DNA of 64,000 nt from CAIZWU01 sp942492905 (GTDB taxonomy: Bacteria; Verrucomicrobiota; Verrucomicrobiia; Verrucomicrobiales; V1-33), in contig OW818657.1 in the NCBI GenBank assembly GCA_942492905.1, positions 5,518,001 through 5,582,000 of the forward strand, in the 5' to 3' direction. The notes under the pieces were generated by a model, which saw only the letters and a program-made list of their open reading frames with translations, ran no database searches and was not told the DNA's origin. Position numbers and translations under genes: made by a program. Position 1 is the stretch's first letter. The number at the start of each line of letters is the position of its first letter. Below, piece after piece: positions 34,967 through 43,579 of this stretch.

Positions 34967-36679
34967 CTACTCTGAGGCCAGCCAGACTTTGACGTGGTAA
35001 AAGTCAGATCCGGGAAGGACTGGGGCCGTGAAATTCACCGCCTGTCCATTTCCGATGATGTCGGTGAATCCGGGCACGGCTGACCATACCACACTTCCGC
35101 CCAGCGTCCGTGATGACTCCAAAGCGTAATGGCGCGTCAGGCCCGCGTATCCCGGCCCCGAGGCAGGGCTGGCTTGGAAACTCAGGGAAACCTCGCCAGC
35201 CACGATAGTCATCGACTGGGAGACCGGCCGGTCTTCCGCAAGGGGAGCACTGCCAAAAACGAATTCCTGTTCGTTGGTGATTCCATCGCCATCCGGATCC
35301 ATGGCGGGGCCGGAAATAGCCGGATCTGCCGCCTGGGACGGATTGAACCGGGTGGTGGCCCAGCTGGAAAATGTATCCACCACCGAAACCGAAATCGTTG
35401 CGGTATTGGAATCCACCGTTCCCGCCGGATTCGTGACCCTCACCCAATAACTGGTGGTCGCCGCAAGGGAAGGCGTAGTGAAGCTTGGGCCGGCGGCGCC
35501 GGAAATGGCATTGGTGGTATCGCCAGTGGCACCCTGATACCATTGAAACACCGGGGAGGTGCCCGAGGCGGTGACATTGAGAGTGGCCGAGCCTCCCGGA
35601 CTAACTGCGGTGGACACCGGCTGGCCAGAGATGGCGGGTGGCTCAATCACCGTCACCACGGCGGTATCGGAATTGAGCGAGGCTGCAGCATTTGTCACTT
35701 TCACCCAATAGCTGGCCGTCGCCGCCAGAGCGGGAGTGGTGAAGGTGGCGCCCAGTGCTCCCACGATGGGGCTGGAGAGATCCCCGGAGGCCCCGGCATA
35801 CCATTGAAACGCCGGCGAGGTGCCCGAGGCCGTGACACTGAGAGTAGTGGTGCCGCCTGCATTGATGCTGGTGGACGCGGGCTGGGCCGAGATGACCGGA
35901 GGCTGAATCACCGTGACCACGGCGGTGCCTGAATTGACGCCTCCTCCGGCATTGGTCACTCTGACCCAATAACTGCTGGTCGCCAGGAGAGCGGGAGTCG
36001 TGTAGGTCGAAGCCACCGCGCCGGCAATGGGATTCGCGGTATTGCCCGCGGCACCGGCATACCATTGGAATGCCGGCGAGGTCCCCGAGGCCCCCACGCT
36101 CAATACCGCGGTGCTCCCGGCGTTGATGGTGGTTGATGCGGCCGGCTGGGTTGTGATCGCCGGAGGACTGACTCCGCCCGTCACCGTAATCGTGAATGCT
36201 TTGGCCTTGGAGCCTCCCGTGTACCCTGCCTTCTCGTAGGCAGTGATGGTAACCGGGAAGCTGCCATTCTGGGTCGGGACACCAGTCACTGAATCAATGT
36301 TGCTGTTGACTGCATTGGTATGCCGCAGGCCGGCCGGCAGCGTTCCGGTGAGCTTCCAACTTTTCGCCGTGGAGGGCGCTCCCGTGACCTGGACGATGAA
36401 ATTCAGGGCACTGCCATTGGTCGCGGGTACCGCCGACGAACCCGCCACCGGGGCCACCTGCTGGATCACCGTTGCTCCCGAAACGCAGTCAAAGGCACCG
36501 AGCCCGGAAACCACCGCGATGCTCCATTTGGCCACCTGGCTGAAGCCTGACACCCCAAGCACGCGGGCCTCATGGGCAATCACCTGACCAATCGGCGCCC
36601 GTTGGCAGACAAACATGAGCGGCCCGCAGCGGGAGAGGATACGACGCGCTTTGACGGCAAGTGGTGTTTTGCGTTTCAT
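34967..36679 (-). CDS. Ig-repeat exported protein with ApbE-type flavinylation motif
   Basis: A 570-residue protein. The N-terminal 60 residues are basic, then contain a hydrophobic stretch near 47-62 that could be a signal or membrane anchor. Directly after it comes D64-C-V-S-G-A-T70, which fits the D-x-x-[S/T]-G-A-[S/T] sequence that ApbE modifies with FMN on the last Thr. A putative-Ig domain follows at about 75-168, then three tandem Ig-like repeats of about 87 residues (172-432), a calcium-loop-like stretch DPDGDGITNEQEF, and a beta-rich end. It is the last gene of the DUF3570-ApbE-TlpA-DUF4266 cluster, 51 bases after DUF4266. It may be a surface or periplasmic flavin carrier; the flavin site is inference. 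Confidence 0.72.
   Translation of the reverse strand: MKRKTPLAVKARRILSRCGPLMFVCQRAPIGQVIAHEARVLGVSGFSQVAKWSIAVVSGLGAFDCVSGATVIQQVAPVAGSSAVPATNGSALNFIVQVTGAPSTAKSWKLTGTLPAGLRHTNAVNSNIDSVTGVPTQNGSFPVTITAYEKAGYTGGSKAKAFTITVTGGVSPPAITTQPAASTTINAGSTAVLSVGASGTSPAFQWYAGAAGNTANPIAGAVASTYTTPALLATSSYWVRVTNAGGGVNSGTAVVTVIQPPVISAQPASTSINAGGTTTLSVTASGTSPAFQWYAGASGDLSSPIVGALGATFTTPALAATASYWVKVTNAAASLNSDTAVVTVIEPPAISGQPVSTAVSPGGSATLNVTASGTSPVFQWYQGATGDTTNAISGAAGPSFTTPSLAATTSYWVRVTNPAGTVDSNTATISVSVVDTFSSWATTRFNPSQAADPAISGPAMDPDGDGITNEQEFVFGSAPLAEDRPVSQSMTIVAGEVSLSFQASPASGPGYAGLTRHYALESSRTLGGSVVWSAVPGFTDIIGNGQAVNFTAPVLPGSDFYHVKVWLASE
35384..36166 (-). repeat. Three tandem Ig-like repeats, about 260 bases each
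   Basis: Three in-frame copies encode residues 172-258, 260-345 and 347-432 of the Ig-repeat protein. Shared landmarks are the I-x-x-Q-P-x-S-T opening, G-x-x-x-L-x-V-x-A-S-G-T-S-P, F-Q-W-Y-x-G-A, and A-T-x-S-Y-W-V-x-V-T-N. The copies have diverged clearly at nucleotide level, so they are not very recent duplications, but they remain possible sites of repeat-number change. Confidence 0.85.
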
Positions 36680-36730
36680 GACTTTAGATGCAGTGAAGGG
36701 GGGAGAGGGAATAGGGAGGGGAATAAATTG

Positions 36731-36961
36731 CTAGTTGCAGCCGCAGCCGCCGCCACCCACTCCCCCGCCGCCAAAACCGGCTTCGCGGGAGAAATAGGCG
36801 TGTTCGGTCATGGCCGTCTGGAGCGGATCCATGCTTTCAGCCATGATGGGATGGGCCAGATTGCCGCGCTCGTAGGGTTTCACCCGCACAAGCGAGTCGG
36901 CACAGCTACTGAGCGATAACATGCCGCCAAGCAGCAGGAACAGGGGAAATGGGTGTTTCAT
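36731..36961 (-). CDS. DUF4266 small lipoprotein
   Basis: A 76-residue lipoprotein with lipobox LSSC (Cys 20). The mature protein matches the DUF4266 pattern: VKPYERG, then L-A-H-P-I-M, D-P-L, H-A-Y-F-S-R-E-A and a Gly-rich tail ending in GGGGCGCN. The C-terminal Cys-Gly-Cys is typical of the family and could bind a metal or form a disulfide with the TlpA-like thioredoxin encoded 18 bases upstream. DUF4266 genes commonly neighbour DUF3570, apbE and thioredoxin genes. Its biochemical role is unknown. Confidence 0.9.
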   Translation of the reverse strand: MKHPFPLFLLLGGMLSLSSCADSLVRVKPYERGNLAHPIMAESMDPLQTAMTEHAYFSREAGFGGGGVGGGGCGCN

Positions 36962-36979
36962 AAAATCAGGGAGTATTTG

Positions 36980-37477
36980 TTACCGGCTCTCAGCGAGGAG
37001 TGCCTCGATTTCCGTGGTATATTGCTTCTCGGTTTTGGCCCCTTTGAAGCCTGTATGGATATGGCGCACCACGCCTTTCCGGTCGATGAGGTAGCTGGTC
37101 GGCATGGTGACCGGATTGAAGGCTCCCGCCGCGCTGTGGGCGGTGTCATGCACCAGGGGGAAGGACGCCCCCATGGTGGTGGAGAATTTCCTGAAATCGG
37201 CCACACTGTCATCGACCCCGATGCCGATGATCACGAGTCCTTTGGCGGCATATTGGGACTGCAGACGGTTGAGGGAAGGAAAGGAGGCTTTGCAGGGAGC
37301 GCACCATGACGCCCAGAAGTCCACCAGCACCACTTTTCCGGCGGTGTCAGGAACCTTCGCCCCGGGCAGGAGCGGGGCCAGCTTGGGGAGGGGCTGTCCG
37401 ATTTTAACAGTCTCTCCGGCAGTCAGGGCGGGAGTGGAGCAGGTGAGGATGAGGATGGCAGTTAGGAGGTATTTCAT
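36980..37477 (-). CDS. TlpA-like periplasmic thioredoxin
   Basis: ATG 37477 is chosen since it gives a signal peptide (MKYLLTAILILTCSTPALTA); an earlier ATG lies inside the apbE gene. The 165-residue product is a thioredoxin-fold protein with the redox motif C-A-P-C at 59-62 inside VDFWASWCAPCKASFP, and the cis-Pro in MPTSYLID. TlpA/ResA-like proteins reduce disulfides in the periplasm, often for cytochrome c maturation. Here the context points to reduction of partner Cys residues in the same cluster, such as the Cys-Gly-Cys tail of DUF4266. The partner is inference. Confidence 0.92.
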   Translation of the reverse strand: MKYLLTAILILTCSTPALTAGETVKIGQPLPKLAPLLPGAKVPDTAGKVVLVDFWASWCAPCKASFPSLNRLQSQYAAKGLVIIGIGVDDSVADFRKFSTTMGASFPLVHDTAHSAAGAFNPVTMPTSYLIDRKGVVRHIHTGFKGAKTEKQYTTEIEALLAESR

Positions 37478-37514
37478 ATTGTTGGAGTAAAAAGTTGGAG
37501 GAAGTTGAGCGTGG

Positions 37515-38486
37515 CTAGCCGCTCTGGACCAGCCATTGTCCGAAATCGCGGCTGCCGTCGATGCCGTCCACGGTCTGGGCGCAGACTGAGACTCCCTGGG
37601 CGCGGGATGCCAGATCGAGTCCTTTTTGGGTACCGAGCACAAACACTGCAGTGCTGTAAATGCCGGCTTCGAGGCAGGTGCGGGCGACGACGGTCACGGC
37701 GCTCATGCCGTTGCTGACCGGCCAGCCGGTCCGGGGATCCAGAATGTGTCCATAGCTGACTCCATGGTGGCTGAATTGCCGGGCATAATTGCCCGAGGCA
37801 GAAACCGCACGGTCGCTGATGGCCAGACCACCCCAGCATTTGCCGGGCTGATTCCCGTCCTCGATGCCGACATGCCAGAACGGATGAGTTCCATTGCCGC
37901 CCATGGCAAACACGTCGCGGCCCAGATCGACCAGCACATCCTTGAGTCCGGCATTGCGGGCGATTTTGGCCAAAGCATCGACCGCCAGTTCCTTGCCAAA
38001 CCCACCGAAATCGAGGCCCATGCCTTCCTCCGGGAGAGAAATCGCGCCGGGACGGCGGCGGACTTTATCCCAACCCACCAGGGACAAAGTCTTCTCCACG
38101 TTGGACGGATCCGGCAACTTCTCATGGACTTTCTTCCAATCCCAGACCCGCAGCAGTGGCAGCATCGTGGGATCCAGTATGCCTTCGGTCAGCCGGAACA
38201 ATCCATCGGCGATGTCGAGCAACTGCTCGGTTTCGGCATCGGTATCCACCCAGGCCCGGCCGGCAGCGGCATTGATGCGCGACACCATGGAATCAGGGCG
38301 GAAGCGGGAGAACTTCGCTTCAAATTTCCCGATCCAATCCAAGGCATCGGCGGCAAACTGGAGAGCCCGGCGGTCGCTGTTCTCCCGGAACTTGATTTGG
38401 CAGTCTGTCCCGAGGGCACGGAAATCCAGGCGGCGCACGCCAAGGGCATCGGGAGGCAGTGTGGCTGCTGGACTCAGGGTGCTCAT
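37515..38486 (-). CDS. apbE: FAD:protein FMN transferase (ApbE family)
   Basis: Transfers FMN from FAD onto a Ser/Thr of target proteins through a phosphoester bond. In the 323 residues the family signatures are RALGTDCQIKF near the start, GLDFGGFGKELAVD at 157-170 (nucleotide site), VLVDLGRDVFAMGGN, and HILDPRTGWPVSNG at 247-260 (Mg and active site). Unlike most ApbE proteins it shows no obvious signal peptide or lipobox, so it may act in the cytoplasm or be exported differently. It lies between the DUF3570 and TlpA genes, with gaps of 20 and 37 bases. Likely targets are the DUF3570 and Ig-repeat proteins. Confidence 0.92.
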   Translation of the reverse strand: MSTLSPAATLPPDALGVRRLDFRALGTDCQIKFRENSDRRALQFAADALDWIGKFEAKFSRFRPDSMVSRINAAAGRAWVDTDAETEQLLDIADGLFRLTEGILDPTMLPLLRVWDWKKVHEKLPDPSNVEKTLSLVGWDKVRRRPGAISLPEEGMGLDFGGFGKELAVDALAKIARNAGLKDVLVDLGRDVFAMGGNGTHPFWHVGIEDGNQPGKCWGGLAISDRAVSASGNYARQFSHHGVSYGHILDPRTGWPVSNGMSAVTVVARTCLEAGIYSTAVFVLGTQKGLDLASRAQGVSVCAQTVDGIDGSRDFGQWLVQSG

Positions 38487-38506
38487 GCGGTGGTTGGAAG
38501 CAGGAA

Positions 38507-39700
38507 TTAAAACTTCAGATTGAGCCCCACCGTCAGCATGTTGGCACTTGGATAGGCTGCCCCCGGAGCGGTATCCTCACCAACCCCTTTCATGGTGTAG
38601 CGTTCATAGGTGGCGCTGATGGAAAGGTTTTCGGAGATTTTCCCCAGCACCCGGATCCCGATGCTGTTGGAATCCAGGGAGGAGAGCCGGTAGTCCGCCG
38701 AATAGTTCGGCCCCGAGCCATCCGGATCATCCGCCGGCGTCACCACATCCACATTGTTCAGCGAATTGACGAAGAAATCTGCGGCGTTCTGATGATAATA
38801 ACGGACAAAGGGGATCAACTCGAGGTGCGCTCCCACCTGCTGACGCCATTCCACCTGCACCATTTCTGAGGAGACTCCGAAGTCATCGTGGGTGTAGCGG
38901 AAAATGGCATCGATCGCCGCCTTTTCGGCTTCGAAGTAGTGGCGTCCTTCCAACTGGATTACCTGACGGAAACGGTTCTCCGGCCGGTTTTCCCGGTAGA
39001 TGTTCACCACCGGAATGTCGATTCCCGGGATCACGATCACCGTGCCGTCCCCGGCATCGATTACCGTATCCGGGGTCGTCACAATCTCGTCCCGCTGCAC
39101 CACTTTATAGGGATCGTTCAGATAGCCTTTGCTGAATCCGAGGGTCAGATTGCCGGAAACCACCGTGTTTTTGCCGAGGATCTGGGAAACCCCGGTGAAG
39201 AAATCAAAGCTTTCCTTGCCCCGGTCTCCCAGCATCGGGACATGCACTGTATCGTCGAGATAATTCACCCCCACAGTCAGGGTCGTATTCTTCTGATTCA
39301 GCTCGATGGCATCTGTCAGGGCAAATCCATTGGAAAGATAATCGTCCTCTTCACTGTTGGCCACTTCCAGCTCCACCCGGTGATTCCCGATTTGCTGGGA
39401 CAAGGCTCCGAGGATTCCCGTCCGGATGTCCTCCACATTGGCCAGGAAGGGCTGAAGCCCGCCCGGCAGGACCCCGGTCGGCGAGGCCCCGGAGATGGCA
39501 TCGTTCAGGTATTGCATCCGGAAGGTGGTCCCCTCAAGGATGTCCCACTTTCCGCGGACATAGTGGGATTCGACTCTGATCCTGTCGTCGTCCTCCTGAT
39601 ACAGTTGGAAGCTGTAGTCATATTCTGAAGGGATTTCCGCCCTTGTCTGGGTTCCGGAGCAGAGCAGACTGGCAAGCAGGAGAGGTTGGCGTATTTTCAC
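38507..39700 (-). CDS. DUF3570 beta-barrel-like protein with flavinylation motif
   Basis: GTG 39700 is preferred as start because it gives a signal peptide (MKIRQPLLLASLLCSGTQTRA); an upstream ATG at 39778 is possible. The 397-residue product alternates hydrophobic and polar residues in strands of about 10, as expected for an outer-membrane beta-barrel, and ends with a strand (MLTVGLNLKF) with terminal Phe, the usual barrel-assembly signal. The early sequence D67-A-I-S-G-A-S73 fits the ApbE target pattern, and SGASP is a feature I associate with the family. First gene of the ApbE cluster. Predicted to carry a covalent FMN at or near the outer membrane; this is inference. Confidence 0.85.
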   Translation of the reverse strand: MKIRQPLLLASLLCSGTQTRAEIPSEYDYSFQLYQEDDDRIRVESHYVRGKWDILEGTTFRMQYLNDAISGASPTGVLPGGLQPFLANVEDIRTGILGALSQQIGNHRVELEVANSEEDDYLSNGFALTDAIELNQKNTTLTVGVNYLDDTVHVPMLGDRGKESFDFFTGVSQILGKNTVVSGNLTLGFSKGYLNDPYKVVQRDEIVTTPDTVIDAGDGTVIVIPGIDIPVVNIYRENRPENRFRQVIQLEGRHYFEAEKAAIDAIFRYTHDDFGVSSEMVQVEWRQQVGAHLELIPFVRYYHQNAADFFVNSLNNVDVVTPADDPDGSGPNYSADYRLSSLDSNSIGIRVLGKISENLSISATYERYTMKGVGEDTAPGAAYPSANMLTVGLNLKF

Positions 39701-40344
39701 GAATTGGCAGCGGTTTGAAGTGTGGATAAATGGTGCAGAATAAATGACAGGCGCAGGCATCGCTAGCTGCTTTCTCATTTATAGCCGGAAGGCCCATGTT
39801 CGGAATTTATACCGATCCAGGTGCAAGAGGACAGCAGTCTCCAGTAACCAAATGGTCAGAATTCCCTCGGGCCGATAAACGAAAAATCCGAGACTCAAAG
39901 CCAATGATAAATTCACTTTTGATATGAATATTTCAGTCCGGCCGGAACCGGCAGCAATATCGCGGGCGCGGTAAGAAATTGACGGATGGATACCTCAGAC
40001 CCGGGCAGCGGTTGGCGGTGCCGTGGCGTTTCTTCCTGATTCACTTAAGATCGCCGGTGTTGTAGAATCCTGTCGCCGCCAGTTCCCGCCGCGCCGGAGT
40101 TGGCTTCGATTTTCACGCTCCGGTGCGCATCTCCTCGTCCAGCGCCAACATCCCGCCGGTTCCCGTGGAACTCCGCTAGTGGAGGATCCCGCGGCGGCAT
40201 CAACCCAACAGTTTCTCCCGCTTCGAAAGAGAATCGCCGGGGCCACGCCTCCGCCATTCCACCGGTTCTCCCTGATTAATTAAGTTGCCTTGATCTTTTT
40301 CCCCTCGTGGGCAAGCTCCCCTTTTCCGTCCGACCTTCCCGGCC
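39701..40344. other. Divergent intergenic region of 644 bases
   Basis: The region separates the DUF3570 cluster (minus) from the topoisomerase gene (plus) and should hold both promoters. The left part (39.72-39.97 kb) is noticeably more AT-rich, with TATGAATATTT near 39920. I see no tRNA fold, strong terminator or convincing riboswitch. The small open frames here have no protein-like composition. If the upstream ATG at 39778 is used for DUF3570, the gap shrinks by 78 bases. Confidence 0.5.
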
Positions 40345-42513
40345 ATGCCGTCCAAACGCCCCACTCCACCCTCCGATTCCTCTGACGACCAGCTCGCTTT
40401 CGACCTCACGGACGAAAATGCAGCCGCCGCTGCGGACGGGGCGCTCCCGGAGGCCACCCCGGATGCTTCCGCGGCCCTGTCCCCCGATACCCCGGAGGAA
40501 ATCCCCACCGGCCCCCGCCCGCATCCGGCCCTCGCGTCGACCTCCTTTGGCAGGGATGGTACTCCGCTGCGACTGAATCATGTCGGTGAAATGTATGGCC
40601 ACTGGTTCCTCGACTACGCCAGCTACGTCATTCTGGAACGCGCCGTCCCCCACTTGAACGACGGCCTCAAACCCGTCCAGCGCCGCATCCTCCACGCCAT
40701 GGAGCGCATGGACGACGGCCGTTTCAACAAGGTCGCCAACATCGTCGGCGAGACGATGAAATACCACCCGCACGGCGACTCGGCCATCACCGAAGCCCTC
40801 GTTGGCCTCGGCCAGAAGGACCTGCTGGTCGAAACCCAGGGAAACTGGGGGAACATCCTAACCGGAGATGACGCCGCCGCCGGCCGGTATATCGAAGCCC
40901 GCCTCTCCAAGTTCGCCCTCGACGTCCTCTTCAACTCCCGCCTCACCCCCTGGGCCTCCTCCTATGACGGCCGCAATCCCGAGCCCGTCAACTTCCCCGC
41001 CAAGTTCCCCATCCTGCTGGCCCAGGGCGTGGAAGGCATCGCGGTCGGACTTGCCTGCAAAATTCTTCCTCACAATTTCAATGAACTGATCGATGCCTGC
41101 ATCGAATCCCTGCGCGGCAATCCATTCACGCTTGTTCCTGACTTCCCCACCGGCGCCATCATGGACGCCAGTGAATACAACGACGGCCTCCGCGGCGGCA
41201 AGATCCGCGTGCGCGCCCGCATCGAGGAAGTCCCCAAGAAAAAAGGCCTGCTCCGCATCACCGAAATCCCCTTCGGCACCACCAGCGGCGGCCTGATCGA
41301 GTCCATCCTCTCCGCCAACGAAAAAGGCAAAATCAAGATTGCCAAGGTCGAGGATATGACTGCCGAGAAGATCGAGATCCTGATCCATCTCGCACCCGGC
41401 ACCGAGGCTGAGGACATGCTGAAGGCGCTCTACGTCTTCACCGACTGCGAAGTCTCCATTTCCCCTAACAGCGTCGTCATCCGCAATGACAAGCCCGCCT
41501 TCCTTTCCGTCAGCGAGCTGCTGAAACACTCCGCTGCCCAGACCAAGGACCTGCTCCGCCAGGAACTGGAGATGAAGCTCGGCGACCTTGATGAGAAATG
41601 GCACTTCTCCTCCCTCGAAAAGATCTTCATCGAAAAACGCATCTACCGGGACATCGAGGAATGCACCACCTGGGATGCCGTGATGGCCGCCATCTGGAAA
41701 GGCCTCAAGCCCTACCTGAAACTCCTGCGCCGCGAGGTCACGGACGAGGACGTCAAGTCCCTGACAGAAATCCGGATCAAGCGCATCTCCAAGTTCAATT
41801 CCTTCGAAGCCGACGAATACCTGCGCGGGCTGGAGGACCAGATCGAAACCGTCAAAGGCCACCTCGCCCAGCTCACCCGCTATACCATCAATTGGTTCAA
41901 GGAGCTGAAGAAGAAATATGGCACCAACCGCCAGCGGAAGACGGAGATCACCACCTTCGATCGCGTCGCCGCCAGCGCCGCCGCCGTCGCCACCGAGACC
42001 CTCTACATCCAGCGGGACGAAGGCTACATCGGTTACGGCCTGAAGCGCGGCGGCGAAGCCCTCTTCAAGTGCTCCCGCCTGGATGATATCATCGTTTTCC
42101 TCGATGACGGCACCGTCCGCGTCAGCCGCGTCACCGAAAAAGCCTTCTTCGGAGCCCACCCTATCCACGTTGCCCTCTTCAACAAGGAAGCCACTCCCGT
42201 TTACACGCTCTTCTACCGCGACGGCTCCCGCGGCCGCCTCTACGCCAAACGCTTCACCATGGGCGGCGTGACCCGCGACACCGTTTACGACCTGACCAAA
42301 GGCGCCAAAGGCAGCAAAGTCTTCTACTTCGCGGTCCACCCCACCGAAGCCGACGCCAACACTCTCCAACTGGTCGTCCACCTCCAGCCCGCCCCCCGCC
42401 TCCGCAAGCTGGAGATCGAGCTCAACATGGCCGACTACGCCGTCAAAGCCCGCAACGCCCAGGGCAACATCGTCGCCGAAACCAGCGTCAAACGCGTGGC
42501 GCGGCGGAGGTAG
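40345..42513 (+). CDS. DNA topoisomerase IV subunit A / gyrase A-like protein
   Basis: A 722-residue type IIA topoisomerase A subunit. After a low-complexity, acidic and Pro-rich extension of about 75 residues comes the breakage-reunion domain: YASYVILERAVPHLNDGLKPVQRRILHAM, quinolone region KYHPHGDSAITEALV, and the catalytic Tyr 182 in GRYIEARLSKFA. A coiled-coil part (EVTDEDVKSLTEIRIKRISKFN) and a shortened C-terminal beta domain follow. The gyrase-specific GyrA-box is not seen, and the layout resembles ParC-like proteins of Bacteroidetes and Verrucomicrobia. It should act with a ParE-like ATPase, which is not in the window. Confidence 0.9.
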   Translation: MPSKRPTPPSDSSDDQLAFDLTDENAAAAADGALPEATPDASAALSPDTPEEIPTGPRPHPALASTSFGRDGTPLRLNHVGEMYGHWFLDYASYVILERAVPHLNDGLKPVQRRILHAMERMDDGRFNKVANIVGETMKYHPHGDSAITEALVGLGQKDLLVETQGNWGNILTGDDAAAGRYIEARLSKFALDVLFNSRLTPWASSYDGRNPEPVNFPAKFPILLAQGVEGIAVGLACKILPHNFNELIDACIESLRGNPFTLVPDFPTGAIMDASEYNDGLRGGKIRVRARIEEVPKKKGLLRITEIPFGTTSGGLIESILSANEKGKIKIAKVEDMTAEKIEILIHLAPGTEAEDMLKALYVFTDCEVSISPNSVVIRNDKPAFLSVSELLKHSAAQTKDLLRQELEMKLGDLDEKWHFSSLEKIFIEKRIYRDIEECTTWDAVMAAIWKGLKPYLKLLRREVTDEDVKSLTEIRIKRISKFNSFEADEYLRGLEDQIETVKGHLAQLTRYTINWFKELKKKYGTNRQRKTEITTFDRVAASAAAVATETLYIQRDEGYIGYGLKRGGEALFKCSRLDDIIVFLDDGTVRVSRVTEKAFFGAHPIHVALFNKEATPVYTLFYRDGSRGRLYAKRFTMGGVTRDTVYDLTKGAKGSKVFYFAVHPTEADANTLQLVVHLQPAPRLRKLEIELNMADYAVKARNAQGNIVAETSVKRVARRR

Positions 42514-42558
42514 ACCTTCGTTGCTGCAGCCTTGGGGGTCTGGCGTCCTTTAAGAGAA

Positions 42559-43335
42559 TCAATCCGGCTGGCCTTCGGGATACCAAAGCACAGGAGGCCA
42601 CGGACGTGAGCGAAAATCATGGAATGACGTGCCCCATGCATCCAGAGGGTGAAAGGCGAAACCAGTCCAACGGTATCCATGGGCCAAGTCCAAAAACTCA
42701 CTGCTGCAGCCCAGTTCACCGAACATCCCGTCCCGATCTCCCAAATGGAAAAAGGCCGAACCATCCCATGATTCAAGGATGGGGATTTTCCGCCATTCAA
42801 AACGGCCATACTCGGCCTGCATCCTCTTAAACTCAGGGTCGGAAAAGTCCCTCGCCTCATAGCAAAAAGTGTATTGACCCTCCTTCCGTTCATAGACTTT
42901 CAGGTAATACTCAATCCGCTTTTCCGTCTCCAAAGCAAAATAGCGGGGACGCCGGGAAAGCAGCAATTGACGGGGAATCACCCACCGCAATTGTACTTCC
43001 TTCGCCCGAAAGCCAAAGAGGTCACTTGAGTTCAATGCCTCGGCAACATCCTGATGCACGATCACTGGACTACTGGATGAGTAAGGCCGGATGATCGAAG
43101 GCCAGACTTTGGCCTTTCCACCGATCCTGACTTTTGGTTTGCTGTAGTATTTCACTCCAAAATCCACCATCACGGTTTTTGCCTGGGTCTCCTCAACTTC
43201 CTTAAGCCCGCCGGCGAAGGCCTTGCGCAGCTGACGCATCTTAATTCTGGGGTGCGTGTCGTAGTCGAGTGCCTTGAGTTCCCCCTCTCCGGGGCAGGCG
43301 GCTCCCATGATGAAAAATGGTGGATCCGGGCGCAT
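42559..43335 (-). CDS. Hypothetical protein, possibly immunity-protein-like
   Basis: A 258-residue cytoplasmic protein with no signal peptide or membrane segment. The later part has an SWDGSAFFHLGD stretch and then LGCSSEFLDLAHGYRWTGFAFHPLD, loosely like the C-termini of DUF1629-type and CXXCG-paralog proteins, some of which are immunity proteins of polymorphic toxins. I cannot assign a family. Its GC content is below that of the flanking topoisomerase gene and a MazEF pair follows, so it looks like accessory DNA. It converges on the topoisomerase gene with a 45-base gap. Confidence 0.55.
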   Translation of the reverse strand: MRPDPPFFIMGAACPGEGELKALDYDTHPRIKMRQLRKAFAGGLKEVEETQAKTVMVDFGVKYYSKPKVRIGGKAKVWPSIIRPYSSSSPVIVHQDVAEALNSSDLFGFRAKEVQLRWVIPRQLLLSRRPRYFALETEKRIEYYLKVYERKEGQYTFCYEARDFSDPEFKRMQAEYGRFEWRKIPILESWDGSAFFHLGDRDGMFGELGCSSEFLDLAHGYRWTGFAFHPLDAWGTSFHDFRSRPWPPVLWYPEGQPD

Positions 43336-43579
43336 GAACGGTTCCTACCAACTATTCATTGCACAATCAAGCCGACTTCAGTGCAGCCCTGACGGCCGTA
43401 TCCATTCTGCAATTGCCCTGCCTCAATCTGTGGATTTGCGGTGCCTTTGGGCATGCCAATATCGTGAATGCTTTTGTTGCACCGGAACCAACACCGCGAC
43501 ATCCGGCCACAGCGCGGCGGGGGATTCATCCTCCTTCCTCACTTGCCTGTTCCCTTCATGTAGTTACAGTGCTTACATC

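Noticed and set aside
35384..36166. Tandem repeats considered as a CRISPR array
   Set aside because: The units are about 260 bases, coding and in frame; they are Ig-like protein repeats.
39701..40344. Possible riboswitch or small RNA in the long divergent gap
   Set aside because: Several GC-rich inverted stretches exist, but none match a known aptamer core and no terminator-like end was found.
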